DNA of 64,000 nucleotides from Lethocerus indicus (lineage: Eukaryota; Arthropoda; Insecta; Hemiptera; Belostomatidae), in assembly GCA_019843655.1 (NCBI GenBank), contig JACDQD010000105.1, forward strand, positions 1,426,001 through 1,490,000, given 5' to 3'. How positions within the stretch are numbered: position 1 is the stretch's first letter; each line of letters begins with the position of its first letter. Positions 14,008 through 25,648 of the stretch are shown here, one piece after another. The translations under genes were made by a program, and so were the position numbers. A model generated the notes under the pieces. It made no database searches. It saw only the letters and a list, made by a program, of their open reading frames with translations, and was not told where the DNA came from.

Positions 14008-15650
14008 TCCATTAGTTACAGTCGCGGTCACAAACTGAGGCTGAATAATAATAATACAAAATGTCGCTAAGTGTCGGGATAATTTATAATCCATTATTAT
14101 AAATTTTTATTGGTACAGCGTGAAGGAAAAGAAATAGTTGACAAACGTGTGCGCAATATAAATCGGCCCAGTCCTCATTTGGAATTAAATGAGGACATAT
14201 TTATCATGGGAGAAACGATTGTACACCAAAACTGGCAGTACAGTCGCAAAATAGCAAGTTTTAACATTTTTTTGACACTCTACATATGGTGAAAAGTAAA
14301 GACCGGTTTCATTGAATTTTAAAATAATGTCACGCTGTTCAGCGACGTTTTGCAGTATTAAATACTCTGTTAGTTTGTATCGCCAAACAGAGTGGAATTG
14401 TAAAGGATATAATTGTCTGTCACCAACTGGTTTTGACATAACGCCATCCTCACACCTAAATACAGGGGTTAGAAATAAAATAAAAGCTATCTATTTTATA
14501 TAAAATATCATAATATTATAATAGTTGATTTTGTTCGTAAGGATTTTGTGTAGTATCTAATACAGCATATATTAATCGTTTTGTGAACTGAAGGCGTCTA
14601 AGTGCTCCAACAACGCCGTGTCCCAGGTAAGCATAAACATTGATTTTATTTCTAACTGGCTAATATGTTAGGTATTTTAGGACCGAAGTGGTGAAAGACA
14701 ATGATATTTTTGATAATTTTATTAACCCTCATAGTGCCACATATAGTTTTTTAGATTGGAATTAAAAGAAAGACTGGCTATAGTCAATAGTACTGGCTTA
14801 ATATTAAAGTGATACAACCGGTTTCAGAATGGCGAAGAACACTTTAATGTTCGTGCCACTTGCAAAATATACCGCAAATATTAAATAAATGACGTGGCCG
14901 CGTCAATAAGGTCCACTGTTGAAAACAGACGAGGATCCATTGTCCATTAATGCGGGCACAGTGGAGTTCGAGCTGCCTTCGAAATTGGATGTAATTCCAG
15001 AAGGGGAGAGAAAAGGGCAAAACAACTCTCCCTTTCAATTTGTCCGAGGGGCGCCCACTCCCAAATTGATCGTTAGCTAAGGGTCTCCAGTAAACATAGG
15101 GCAGGCCCCAAATCGGCACCAATTTACTTCCAACCAGAATATACTATGGGCTACTTAAATGTACGATATCTGTATCCATATTCGTATGAAAAAATTCTTC
15201 TGTAATCGGAGGGGCTCATATTTCAACTGGACAACAGACCAATGTATCTTCAGCAAACGTACAGTATTTAAAATTCCTAATTTTATAATTAAAAACAATC
15301 TGATCCGCTCGGCCTTGATTCCCACACTCGATCCGATTATCCTACAATCGGGACTGATCATTATTCTGGGCGTTTCGCATTTTTTATATTTAGTTGGCAG
15401 TATTTTGAGCGTTCAGAACTTACAGAATTTTGTCTGTTATTCAAATTAAAAATAAAATTTTCAGTCAAATCCCTGAGGACATTCACTTGGTGATTCAGTC
15501 TCAAGCTGATAGTATTGTATTCGAAGAAACAGTACAGAGCGATGACTTCGAAATCCCCCGCCAATTATTCCTTTTTTAAATTAACACAAGTCAACGGCAG
15601 TCAGCAATTTTCAATTTATAACCAAATTTGATAACTCAATTGATCACTAC
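4631..15650. other. Long stretch with only weak exon candidates
   Basis: The best of these are a basic 57-codon ATG frame at 5785-5958; a 49-codon ATG frame at 11040-11186 that ends exactly at a gtaagt donor (phase 0) but lacks a partner exon; an 82-codon frame at 13054-13302 rich in Val and Glu; and a 96-codon frame at 15159-15449 with a hydrophobic segment (GLIIILGVSHFLYLVGSIL). None has homology or a matched second exon, so none is called as a gene. The rest is AT-rich non-coding DNA. Confidence 0.4.
13957..14002. repeat. (TA)n microsatellite
   Basis: About 44 bases of uninterrupted TA dinucleotide. The Tyr-Ile repeats in overlapping frames come from it and are not a protein. Confidence 0.95.
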
Positions 15651-15768
15651 ATGAACTCGTCATTCGAAGTGGACAAATTGAAAATTGAATTTTCCAAGAT
15701 TACGAATGAAATGGAAAACACGGAATTGAGCCTAAGCCAAGAAACCTATTCTACATCGACGACAGATG
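15651..15768 (+). CDS. Candidate first coding exon (39 codons), gene unknown
   Basis: An ATG opens a hydrophilic frame starting MNSSFEVDKLKIEFSK that ends at gatg|gtgagt in phase 1. The peptide is rich in Glu, Lys, Ser and Thr, has no cysteine and could form a short coiled coil. Codon choice favours G at first positions, as in real coding sequence. I could not fix the next exon: open stretches follow at 15821-15901 and 15910-16147, and another with a ttttcag acceptor at 16511-16636, but their phases or intron lengths do not fit well. An acceptor at 15964 would keep phase 1 and give a short tail. Confidence 0.3.
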
Positions 15769-16639
15769 GTGAGTTATAATTAAGTAGGCACTGTTGAATC
15801 TACAAGAACCAATTTACAAGCGCATTGAAATACGAACCCGAGGGAGACCTCCTCGAGTTTAATGCAGTCAGTCGTGCATTGAACAGAACTGAAATAACAA
15901 CGTGAGATAGCTAACAAACAGAGTCGGTATACTCGGACGGATTAATTCAAATTTTCAACTGGAGGAAAATCCGGTGAATGGAACTCGCGGTTATACTGCG
16001 TCACCCGTCCTATTACACGGAAATATAATCACGCGATATATTAATTCTGGTCCCAAAGTGAAACAGTTTTTGCCAGTTGTATGGCTTCAGGAAAATGAAC
16101 GGATCAAAAGGATTTGTAAGACAAAACGCGAGCCGGTGAAGATCTGAACGGCCCGTAGGCCAACCACAACATTGCCGCCGGCTTCCCAATCGCCTTGACC
16201 GCCTTATAACAAGTCAACACAAGAAACAATAAACAGGATTTCGTCGGCCTGTCATACAGGAACAGCTGGCACTATCTCCTCGAGGGCACACGCACCTGTC
16301 TCTTCGGGGGAGAGGGACTTTCCGAAAGGGCTTTACGGAGCATTAACTTTGCACAACGGGAGGAGTGAGTTATGGAGAGGGGAGGTTCTTAACCCGGGTT
16401 CTATAACGGCGCCTCCGACCAGCTTTTCTCACTTTCACCGTTTCAATAAGGTTCCTAAGAAAAATGTATTATTTATCCTAATCGGATTCTGTTTAAATAA
16501 AGTTTTCAGCTTGCTAAAACTCCAGGATACGCCAAATATTAATGAAAAGGGAAATATATTATTGACGATCATAGGAAATTCGATATCTGTAGAAACAAAA
16601 ATTGTTCCTGTAGCTAATAATCTAAAGAAGGATTAGATT

Positions 16640-18122
16640 TCAAGACGTTTATTACCAATTCTACAATGCCTCTTACAGAAGTAATTGTACAGGGTTAAAC
16701 TTCTCTACCGCATACATCTGTATTAGTATCGCACATTTTATTATTTATTTTAATACTAATAAAACGCATTACAACGGACCACCACCTCTTTCCTAATGGT
16801 AAAAGTATTTGCCTTCGCCTCGAGGCAAACATCTTTCAGTTAAAATTATCGCCATAGTTCTGGAACGGCAGCCAATGCCTACGAAATGCCTGTTATTCGG
16901 ATCCAATTTTGGATTCGTCAAAGGTCGCGGTCCTTCCAAATTTGAAGGTCGGCCCTTGCTTAACACAACGAGATATTTCACAATGTGCCAGGGAGAGAGA
17001 GAGAGCTCTACTAACGAGTGAAAGGTCGCCTTGATCAATCCTTAAATAAAATTCAACGATTGATTTAGCCGATTCAAGTCTCGTGCCAGGATACGAAAAG
17101 CTTCCTGACTCCCGGTCCTGTCTAACCGAGTCTTAGTCATTGGGTACGAAAAGGACATTGGGATTATTAAGATCTGTACATAACGTCAAGAAAACTTAAA
17201 ATATTTAATCGAACAGAAGTTTTACCCACAGAGTACTATTTGGAAATATAAAAAATAATATTCGTCTAATTTTTAATAAGTTAAAAGAAAATTGTAATAA
17301 CGTTTACTGTAGGAGATCCAATGGAAAAAAGAGTCTTTCAAAATTGAATGATACCATATAAATAGATGACACAATTAGGAAGCCGTACAGCAACCAGATC
17401 TTTGTTAGTTCCAACATGAATTATCCTGCTGAGCGTGTATATGTTGAACAGGACCATGTGACAGTAGGAATGTGAAATTATTCGCAAGAAGAGATAGTAT
17501 GAACAAAGCTAGCATCAAACTAGACCATAAGTTCTATTTCGTTTTATACGGTATGTTCGTGTTTTATACGGTAGGTATTATTTTTATTTCTGTATTTTAA
17601 GATAGTAAAGATAATTGGAAGTAATTCGATTGATGTACTGGCAAAGAGTGGGCGACAATATTTCACTTTGTTCTCATTAAAATAGGTCTTCATTTCCTTA
17701 CTGATTACACGAGGTTACAAATATAAGAATAAAAACTTACTAAATTTTATTTCATTGATATATTTTGACTTTTCTTTGTCTTAAGATAATATACCATACA
17801 AGACAGAGATAATAAATGCATATTGTTAGCGCATAGACAATTTAGAATCGGCCAATTAACACGAACACTGAACTTTTAATTGACTGCAATTGAAAATTCA
17901 TTGAAGATAAACTTAGCCAAAGCCGTAAACGAGAAATGAAATATGATTTGAAGATAAAACAGAAACGACCCGATTTCCACAAGCCCAGCGAATGCAATAC
18001 CGCAATGAAGAGTCGTCACAGTTGATGATTTAATAACGACGCTACTGCTGATCCAATAATGCTTTAGGTGTAAATAACGACGGTTATTATCAACATTTTA
18101 ATGGACATTTAAAAAGCACAAA
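16640..18122. other. No convincing gene
   Basis: A 70-codon plus-strand frame at 16809-17021 is open but unsupported. From 17.1 kb to the repeat at 18123 the sequence is AT-rich and closed in all frames beyond short runs. Confidence 0.45.
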
Positions 18123-18169
18123 GATCCAAAATGTATTGAAATACGTTTATTTTTAGTAATCTAGTTCAT

Positions 18170-18665
18170 CGGTGCATGTGCACCCGACGAACTTTAGTTC
18201 AGTACATTTCCACACCACATTCAGGGGGGCGCTAGCTTATCGGTACCAGTGCACCAAACGAACTTTAGTTAAGTACATTTCCGCACCACCCTCAGGGGGG
18301 CGCTAGTTTATCGGTACCAGTGCACCCAATGAACTTTAGTTCAGTACATTTCCGCACCACACTCAGGGGGGCTCTAGTTTATCGGTGCAAGTGCACTCAA
18401 CGGACATTAGTTCAGTACGTTTCCGCACCACACTCAGGGGGCGCTAGTTTATCAGTACCAGTGCACCCAATGAACTTTAGTTCAGTACATTTCCGCACCA
18501 CACTCAGGGGGGCTCTAGTTTATCGGTGCAAGTGCACTCAACGGACTTTAGTTCAGTACATTTCCGCGCCACACTCAGGGGGGCGTTAGTTTATCGGTGC
18601 AAGTGCAACCAACGAACATTCGTTAAGTACATTTCCGCACCACACTCAGGAGAGCGCTAGTTAAT
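18170..18665 (+). repeat. Tandem array, seven units of 70-71 bp
   Basis: Unit starts are 18170, 18241, 18312, 18383, 18453, 18524 and 18595. Each unit opens with a motif such as cggtgcaagtgcacc (in the best copies GGTGCA-AG-TGCACC, a 6-bp palindrome), continues with gaactttagttcagtacat and ccgcaccacactcag, and ends in a G-run followed by cgctagtttat. Units 3 and 5 differ at one position, and units 4 and 6 resemble each other more than their neighbours, so a two-unit block has been duplicated. The translation of the array is a by-product and not a gene. Confidence 0.9.
18431..18447 (+). promoter_or_regulatory. CTCF-like motif inside the repeat unit
   Basis: The sequence cactcagggggcgctag contains AGGGGGCGC, which fits the conserved CTCF core AG(G/A)(G/T)GGCGC shared by vertebrates and flies. 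Equivalent positions in other units carry six Gs or a base change, so this unit and the one near 61192-61202 are the best matches. Binding is an inference from the motif alone. Confidence 0.35.
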
Positions 18666-18782
18666 CTATATCTAATAATTTTTATTTAAAGAGAAAGCAA
18701 ATCTTTCATAGACATATAAAAACTTAATATTGTAAGATAAAAATAAAAAGGTAAGTTATTAAAATTTGCTTAACTGTGAAAT

Positions 18783-20479
18783 TTACTCTCGTTTATAGAG
18801 TTCGTGTTTATGTTCCCTGCAGCAGTCTTAAGGAGCCTATTCGTTCGTAATATGGTACGCTACTGCGCATATCGATTATGAATTCTGTCAGCGCTGTATA
18901 CATTTTATAATCATTTATTATTTATAATATATGCTTAAGTTTTAACACTGAAATGAACTGAAATACAACCAGAAGAATTTGCATTTCTGTACGAATAATG
19001 ATTTTATTTCCGACGTGAAAAACAGAATTTGAATTTTGAATTAGTGAGAGAAGCGACTGTGCGGGTTATTACACTTGTTTACTGTCCGAGGGGGAGCTGC
19101 TTAGCGATGTATTCGGAACTGCGTTTAAAGAAGACGATGACCTCCTTCTCGGTTGGGCCGAGCATTAAGTCATAGCGCTGTTGCCTGGGCAAGGACGAGC
19201 GCCGGCGCCAACTTATAGGTTAGAAGGTTAACGCTGAGTCGTTTAGGCTAATAAATTCGGCCCGCGGTAACGCCTCTGACACCCCAAACAAGCTAAGAGC
19301 GGCATAAATAATGTAACAAAGTATCCAGGGTACGATTCAATGAAAAGTACCTTTTGTTTTTCTTTTTAACTGGGCCCTGAATACCAGAAGGGGGAAACCT
19401 TCACGACGGCAGATGACGCGATGCGTGGCGAATCGAAGGTGGAAGAATTGCACGGGAATTGGAAAAGCGAAAGTCATAGTCTCCTAGAAATGAGGAACGC
19501 CGTTTTCCATTCAATTGGTACCGCGTTATGCGGAAAATAAATTATCAATAGACTGTTACCTTGGCAGCTCGGTACCTGCGATATGGGTTCTCGTATATTA
19601 AATCATTATCACGAAGCATAACGTACCCGACAGACAGTTCAACTCTCAGAAGGTCGGAGCAAATTGAGCACAATAAACTACGTAAATATATATATATTAT
19701 AGATTAAATTCTCACAAAAGCGACGATTTTTCATATTTTTACCGTAATTGCATCATGAAGCCAATCGAGTTTAATGCCACACTTAATTTAAAAAAAAACA
19801 CCAGTTGAGGTTTGAGTAACACGTCTAATAGCATTTGATGTTCGGCTGTCTGCGTAATACAAACTCCAATATATATCCAAAATATCTCCAATTATTCCAG
19901 TTATATCGTTCTTAGGTCTCCCACCCACGAATTATTTCATTTCTCCCCGATCCTGAGTAATAAATAAACGACCGGTCAATTGCCACAGGAGACCGACATT
20001 GCTCACCACTTCACCGCGTTGTTAGCTAGATGAGAGTGACGTCGAGAAGCCGATACCGGCCCAGCTTCCATCCATATCACTCCTAAGAACAACTTAAAAT
20101 AAACATTTCAAAATCCTAATACGACTTTCGTAACGAAGGAACACATTACTAGACGCATCCGAGCTGTAAAAATCGAAAACTTTCAAAAAAAGTGTGCATG
20201 TCGTTGATTGAAAATTTTGGGTGGTAACTTCTGTCCGAACCTGAACCACCCCATTAACCCGGCACCGGCTACTTTCGATGTCAACCACGGACCAACTCTC
20301 ATTATATTGCAGCATTTCTCCAATTGTTCTGGAAGCGACATCGTTAATATCTGCGCACTCTAGAACTATCGTACCTAATTACTATTTAACTGGGTGCTCT
20401 TCAAATTCGCAATTGATCGAAACATTCGGTCGGCGACCCCTAGGCTCGAATAACTCCAGAGTAGTCTACGTAATAAAGT
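18783..20479. other. No convincing gene
   Basis: Mixed composition with a somewhat GC-richer part at 19080-19290. No frame of note, and no splice-flanked exon recognised. Confidence 0.45.
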
Positions 20480-20990
20480 ACATTGTGCCAAGACGGAAGA
20501 AGAGAGTAAAGTATCAAATTAAGGTTGCAGAGGAAGAGGGGTTTCTCTTACCTTGGGGTCGTGGCCGATGTAGCGGGTTACGGACAGCTGTGCGGGGCGG
20601 CCTGCTGGCTGTTGTCTGCTGCCTGCTGCCTGCTGCCTGCCGGCTCGGTCTCTCTTTCAATAATAAAACCCACACAAGGGGGAGACCCATAGAGAGACAC
20701 GAGAGAGCGAGCGAGAGAAGAGAATGGGCCGGTCCATTGGTCGGGTTGTCCTCCTCTCCTGGCCATCTGTGTAGCTCACAATCCACACCGCCCGTTCCCA
20801 CCTCTCGCTCCCTCTCTCCTCTCTATCAATCTCTTCATCCTTCTCTCGCACCGGACTACCCGACTCTGATTCATATGCCCTATTGCGGAAACTGGACCTC
20901 CTTGCCGGCCGCGCTCCTTCCCCACCAACCCCCAATAACAACTCCAACCTCCGCCCCCCCCTTCACCGCACAATCGACTCCCGTTTAAAG
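20480..20990. other. GC-rich island with long open frames on both strands
   Basis: About 500 bp of GC-rich, simple-sequence-rich DNA in an AT-rich setting: CAG/CTG-like runs, gagagagc tracts and pyrimidine-rich stretches. Frames are open on both strands, the longest being 236 codons on plus. On the minus strand a consensus donor (cccaag|gtaaga, exon end at 20552) follows a short frame ending TRYIGHDPK. A promoter with a 5' exon of a minus-strand gene would explain the composition and the donor, but no start codon or partner exon can be fixed. Confidence 0.25.
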
Positions 20991-21449
20991 CCCGTGTTCA
21001 TTTAAATCGCCAGAACATTGGCCGTGTGGTCCACGACCTTTTTCGGCTGTCGAGTCGAAACGCCACAACAAATACGGATACAATTCGTGGAGTTTAATTT
21101 TAATAGGCACATCAAATATAACATTACTTGCATCGATAAAGACCGTGACGATGTTTCATTGTTTTAATCAGAAATATCTTCGATCCTGATATAAAAATAT
21201 CCGTAAAAAACATAATTTTTCCACGGGGTTTCAAGTGGACAATGGAAACCGTAATATCTAGGGCAGTGTATATCACATATCAACAAACAGGTATGCTCTA
21301 TGGTATGTTAAAGTGTCATTTACAGCACCCCTAACAGTTTATAGACATCCGTGGGATGCACTATGTTGATTCGCGACATCTGTTATTCCGAACGATGAAT
21401 CGTGACGACTCTTACTTTATGTTTTCAAGCCTATAAATCGACGCACTAA

Positions 21450-22586
21450 ATGGAGATATCGTCAGAATGTATTTTACATAACTACTATAGCGCAATGTGT
21501 GTGTTTGTGTGTGTAGGTAACAAATGTAGCCGTAACTGTATCTGTAGAGTGAAAAGCCTCGAAGTTGGGCGTTCAAGACTTATTTGGTTGCCGCTAGCAC
21601 AATGGTACCGGCGTGGCTTTCAGCCAATGCTCTCTGCTGGTAAATGGGTATCCGAAGGTAAGTAAATTTTCTACTTTAGGTGAACCTTATTACAGGTTTT
21701 ATGGGACAATCCACTTTAGAAATTGATTTCGACGTGTTACCCCAAAATCAGCAAAACTCAAACCAGGTGTAATACATTACAACCAGCGACCATTTTCAAC
21801 CGCGTAGGCGAATTGAAAAATGAAATTACTGTCCAATGACAATGGTTGTGCAATTCATCCTTCCTATAACAGGAACCACTCCTTTAAACATCGAACACAT
21901 TAAAATATTATATATTAAATGGTTATTCGGTTTTTAACTGTATTCTCGTCTTGAAACTCAATTATACCTAAACGATAATTCCATTCGTATTTTAATATCT
22001 GTATTGTTCCAAGAGAAGAAGCAATGCTATTGCATCTTGCTACGCCATCAGGACAAAAACGGGGCAATAATAAAAAAATAAGAATCCTAGCGCTGAATTC
22101 TCAAATTCGATCCGCCCTCGGAGAAAGTGAGTCGTGTTTCGTAAACTGAGCCGGAGGAAAAACGGACACAGCGGACAACCAGCCCCCCCCCAGCCAGTCA
22201 TCACTGACTATGCGCCTTTCAAAATACCGCGCTTTTGACTCTTATGGCAAGACAACTATCCAAACGTGCTCGAGCTCAGGTTGCCAGGTGGGGGCAGTCG
22301 CTTGAATAAATGCCACAAGACTTGAAAAAAAAACTAATGAAAAAGTATAAATATTCGGTAGTACTTGGACGGCCTAATTTAGCCATGGACCGTGCAATAA
22401 TTCTATAGACAGCTTCGGTTTTCACTAGAAAAGTGATTAGAACGGCCTCAGAGATGTCAAAACGTTCAATCGATCGGAGCCACTTTAATTTCAGATGAGT
22501 ATCCCACCACTTCTAATATACTTACAATTCGGTCTTACAAAGCTCGAGAAGAGTTTCTGAAACAACGCACTGCGAAACTGAGTTGA
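21450..22586 (+). CDS. Candidate three-exon gene H, about 111 aa, just upstream of gene A
   Basis: Not recognised. Exons: 21450-21657 (ends gaag|gtaagt, a consensus donor), 22091-22126 (a 36-nt microexon between cctag and gtgagt) and 22495-22586 (acceptor ttaatttcag, stop TGA). Both introns are phase 1 and the joined frame stays open. AATAAA lies at about 22655. Exon 1 reads CSRNCIC near residue 25 and WLPLAQWYRRGF later; exon 3 is basic and helix-like (RSYKAREEFLKQRT). The start is uncertain: the ATG at 21450 reads through a TG-rich stretch, and the real exon may instead begin after tgtgtag at 21517, which is also phase 1. No homology supports the model; consensus splice sites and phase agreement are the only evidence. 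Confidence 0.3.
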
Positions 22587-22998
22587 AGCCCGGTGAAGCG
22601 CTTATCAACAAGACAGACGTATCAATATTGGTTTCGACAGTTCGTTTGTGTTCATACTTAAATAAACGTACACGCGGTATATAAACATTTTACTAAATAT
22701 AACAAGCAATGAGTAATACACACATTCTATACTAATCAACAGTTTAGGGACTGAAAATATCGGCACTAATCCTATTTCAAACTATAATGTGGTTCGACGG
22801 TGATGTTTTGAATATCTGTCCCGTAAATTAATCACCTGATCGAAAGGGAAAAAACATTTTTATCACCATGACGACCCTCTACATTCATTAATCGTCCCAA
22901 AGAAACACGTCCCAGGCTCACAAAAACACTAACTACACATTTTCAGTAGGACATAAGTAGATAGGCTCGACCCCCAATCCCCACCACATCAGTTCAAA

Positions 22999-25538
22999 AT
23001 GCCTGAAGTCTGTTTCATGGGCAATGATCCGGACACGCAATGCAAGAGGAGGCGCCTCTTGAACACCCTCAAAACTATGGTCAACCATTTGGAACAGGAC
23101 AAGTCAGTATAATTGTACGACTACTACTGTATTTATTATTTGTGGAAATTCAGAAGGTAGAATCATCATAGTGGGAAGTGCTCGAGGCGAGCATTCCAGT
23201 TTTATGTTTACTATTATATAGTCAGAGGATACTGAGATAGATGAGAGGAAATTGAGGTACATGACGTCAGTAAGTATTGCGAGGAATCCATGCACACTCG
23301 CCAAGGTTTGGTGAGCCAATAAATAAATCTCCACAGATTCCTGGAAAAATATTCGGGCTCTCTTCCTTCAGATCTCAAGAGATTCGATAACTCGGTGGCA
23401 GCTTGGCGTTTTTTTTGTTCGCAGGGACCGGCCGTGCATCGTGCCCAAATTGACAACCAAAGGGGTGACCTGCCTGTGCAAGAAGCCGCTGAAGGAGGAG
23501 CCCTCCTGGTTCAAGCGAGCCGCCTGCTTGGACGGACAAAACGCTATACCGAGGAAGAGCAAGATCATACCGGCCAGGAAGTGGATGCCCCCTTGCATCT
23601 CGGCCCGCCCCAACATGGACCCCGTGGTCAGTTCCCAACAAGTACATATTCTTTTAAATAACTACTAAACCTGTGCGCTGTCAACTTAGAGAATGATCAT
23701 TCTCAAAGTAAGGATGTAGGCGTCCTGCGTAGAGGGTGAGGTCGCGGATTCGGATACCACTAATTGCAAATTTGGATTAGAAATGAAAGAATCTCGGTTA
23801 TTTCCAGGAAAGTGAGATATTTATTATTTATTATGTAACATATTATATACGAAAATAAAAAGATAACTTAGCTAATATGATACACACACCAACAATGGTA
23901 TGCAGAAAATAGTACTTAAGGTATCGAGCCCTGGCGTAATGCTATTAATAATCAGAACTCCCCAATTTTCCAATCAGTTCCTAGAATATTTTGCGCCGTA
24001 AAAGCCAATAGACGCCACACTGAGTACTCAGCTAATTCTATTTACAGTTTATGTAAAGGTAAATTCGTTTCATAACGTTTATTCTGTTTACTGCGTACAG
24101 GTTTTTTTTCACTCACGACCGGTTTTATAAATATGCTCGTATCTTTCTTCCTGCCACTTGCGAACGCGCTACGCTGAATGCGGGACGTGAATCGCTGTGA
24201 GGATGTGATTACGCCCACAGGCCACCGTCTTCTACGTCAAGATACGTTGAGCCGGAACGGTCTAGGCCGTGTCCAATGCCAGTTACTCTAACATTTATTT
24301 ACTTCACTCCATTTATATTTTCGCTTAAAAATACTTTTTAATTTATATTTTTTAGCTTTTCTGAAGTTGATGCATTTTCTCCCATTTATTTGTATAAGTT
24401 TTAACTGATGCATTGAAAGAAGGAAAAGATTGAAGTAATATTCGGTCCGTCGCTGGAATGCTAACCCGGGATCTGCAGAAAAAGATCCTCACAAAGTGTA
24501 AACATTATAAGCATATGAGTCAAAATCAATCAGTTACTTATAAAGGTTGTTACTCTTTAAACGTTACGAGAATATCACCTTGGATCTCTTGGACCCAAGT
24601 AGTCCTGAAATTTACACAACGCCTCCCCGAACTACCCAGCGATCCCACCGGTCCCAGATGACATTAACCCTTCATACAATGAGTATTCACTGTCTTTTTA
24701 CTGCGGTAAGTGAAGCGCGTACCCTCTGGGCCCGCCTTAAATTTCTCATGAGCTGAGTGTGGATCATGTCCTACGTTGCATGGCCTTTCGTCCTTCCTTC
24801 GGTCCCCCCGATACTGGGTACAACCCGAGGGCTGCTCGAGGGCCGGTTGAAGACCTCTCCACGGTACCAACCGCCAGATTTACCATAACGCCATTAGACA
24901 GTCGTACCGTATTTTTTATGACAATTCATAACCTATTAGTCGATAGGTTCATTAACGTTAATTAAAGCCCGTTAATTAATTCCTCTTCACCGTGGGATCA
25001 TTCTTGTTGTCGGTTCTTCCCCACAAATATTCGTACCCTGCCCCGCTATGCGGGGGCGTTCTACTGATGGTGTGATGAACCTCGCACGGTGAAAACCATA
25101 ACCCACTGATCCGGAGATGGTCAAACGCTGGAAGAAAACTGTTGTCGCGAATTGTGGGCCGGGTGTATAGAGGCGGGTTATGTTCAGATGGCCTGCTACT
25201 GCTCTACGGTGAAGAAGGGCCCGTGTACTGAGGACATGTGCTGCGAGTGCGACTGCGGTACGGGCAGTCATCTGCACCTGCCGCCCAAGAGCTGCACCCA
25301 GCGGCCCCCGGGCCCAGAGTTCACAATCAAGGACCACTGCACCCAGCCCAAGGACCTCAGGTGCCCTAAGGGAGACCCGAGCCACAACCACTGGTCCCCC
25401 AACAGGGGAGCGACATGCATCTATCCCAACATGTGCCGACCTCACTGCTTCGACCACCCGGAGTTCAGGGACTACATCGACATCCACGGCCGCTACAAAT
25501 TCTACCTGGAGAAATGTAAAACAGACTGGTGTTGTTGA
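22999..25538 (+). CDS. Gene A, isoform 1: cysteine-rich MPEVC-family protein (218 aa, 3 coding exons)
   Basis: Function unknown; I do not recognise the family. Exons are 22999-23102, 23425-23626 and 25188-25538. Introns are phase 2 (donor aa|gtcagt, acceptor gttcgcag after a T-run) and phase 0 (donor gtg|gtcagt, acceptor atgttcag). Residues 1-34 come from exon 1 (starts MPEVCFMGN, then TQC, then a leucine-containing, possibly helical stretch). Residues 35-102 come from exon 2 (KDRPCIVPK, TTKG, CLCKK, a basic proline-rich part). Residues 103-218 come from exon 3. There are 23 cysteines, 16 of them in exon 3 (CYC, CC, CEC, CDC, terminal WCC). Exon 3 holds the block GDPSHNHW...CIYPNMC...HCF...RYKFYLE. 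I see no signal peptide or membrane segment; cysteine pairs and histidines suggest disulfides or metal binding, which is inference. AATAAA follows at 25571 and 25643. Homology to gene B fixes the start, exon 1-2 joint and frame. An AG six bases before the ATG suggests a spliced 5' UTR. Confidence 0.85.
24640..24705 (+). other. Possible cassette exon in gene A intron 2
   Basis: A 66-nt segment lies between a pyrimidine-rich acceptor (ctccccgaactacccag) and a consensus donor (gcg|gtaagt). Its length is a multiple of three. Read in phase 0 it is open and could be inserted between gene A exons 2 and 3 without changing the frame (RSHRSQMTLTLHTMSIHCLF). Read in another frame it gives the more protein-like IPPVPDDINPSYNEYSLSFY. 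Gene B has nothing obvious at the same place. Confidence 0.2.
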
Positions 25539-25570
25539 ACCCCTCTGAATGTAATTAATTCCCCGTGTGT

Positions 25571-25648
25571 AATAAATACCCTTGGATGTAAACGTGGAGG
25601 AGTTGTAGGATAGTCCCCGTGTTTGTGATATGGCGATCTTGCAATAAA
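25571..25648 (+). promoter_or_regulatory. Polyadenylation signals for gene A isoform 1
   Basis: Two AATAAA hexamers, at 25571-25576 and 25643-25648, lie 33 and 105 bases after the isoform 1 stop. They precede the second terminal exon, so cleavage here would end the transcript before exon 26026-26334. Choice of poly(A) site could therefore control which terminal exon is used (inference). Confidence 0.6.

Larger units (their letters stand above)
18123..18782 (+). repeat. Dispersed repeat, copy 2 (longest copy, seven internal units)
   Basis: Same leader (gatccaaaatgtattgaaat ... gtaatctagttcatcggtg) and tail (aaagagaaagcaaatctttc ... gcttaactgtgaaat) as the 4.1-kb copy, but the centre has expanded to seven tandem units at 18170-18665. 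The shared ends on both sides show that the three loci are copies of one element that differ mainly in unit number (1, 7, 2), rather than independent satellites. Confidence 0.8.

Noticed and set aside
13698..14094. Minus-strand frames of 104 and 76 codons with Tyr-Ile runs
   Set aside because: They read through the TA microsatellite, and the remaining sequence is not protein-like.
15821..16147. Two open stretches after the candidate exon at 15651
   Set aside because: They look protein-like, but joining them requires introns of 20-52 nt or a phase change, so no gene model was built.
18320..18589. 89-codon frame with repeated FSSVHFRTTLRGALVY
   Set aside because: It is the translation of the 71-bp tandem repeat; two units (about 142 bases) give the apparent protein repeat.
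20278..20988. 236-codon plus-strand frame, the longest in the window
   Set aside because: It spans a GC-rich, simple-sequence island where stops are rare on both strands. The product changes character along its length and has no domain, so it is not called as a gene.
23375..23647. Minus-strand and alternative plus-strand frames over gene A exon 2
   Set aside because: They are shadows of the coding exon, which is fixed by homology to gene B.
23720..23765. tRNA-like B-box (gcggattcggatacc)
   Set aside because: The flanks do not form a T-arm or acceptor stem, and no A-box is at the right distance.
25152..25187. Upstream extension of gene A exon 3 from a non-AUG codon
   Set aside because: The phase-0 acceptor at 25185-25187 joins exactly to exon 2, so the bases before it are intron.
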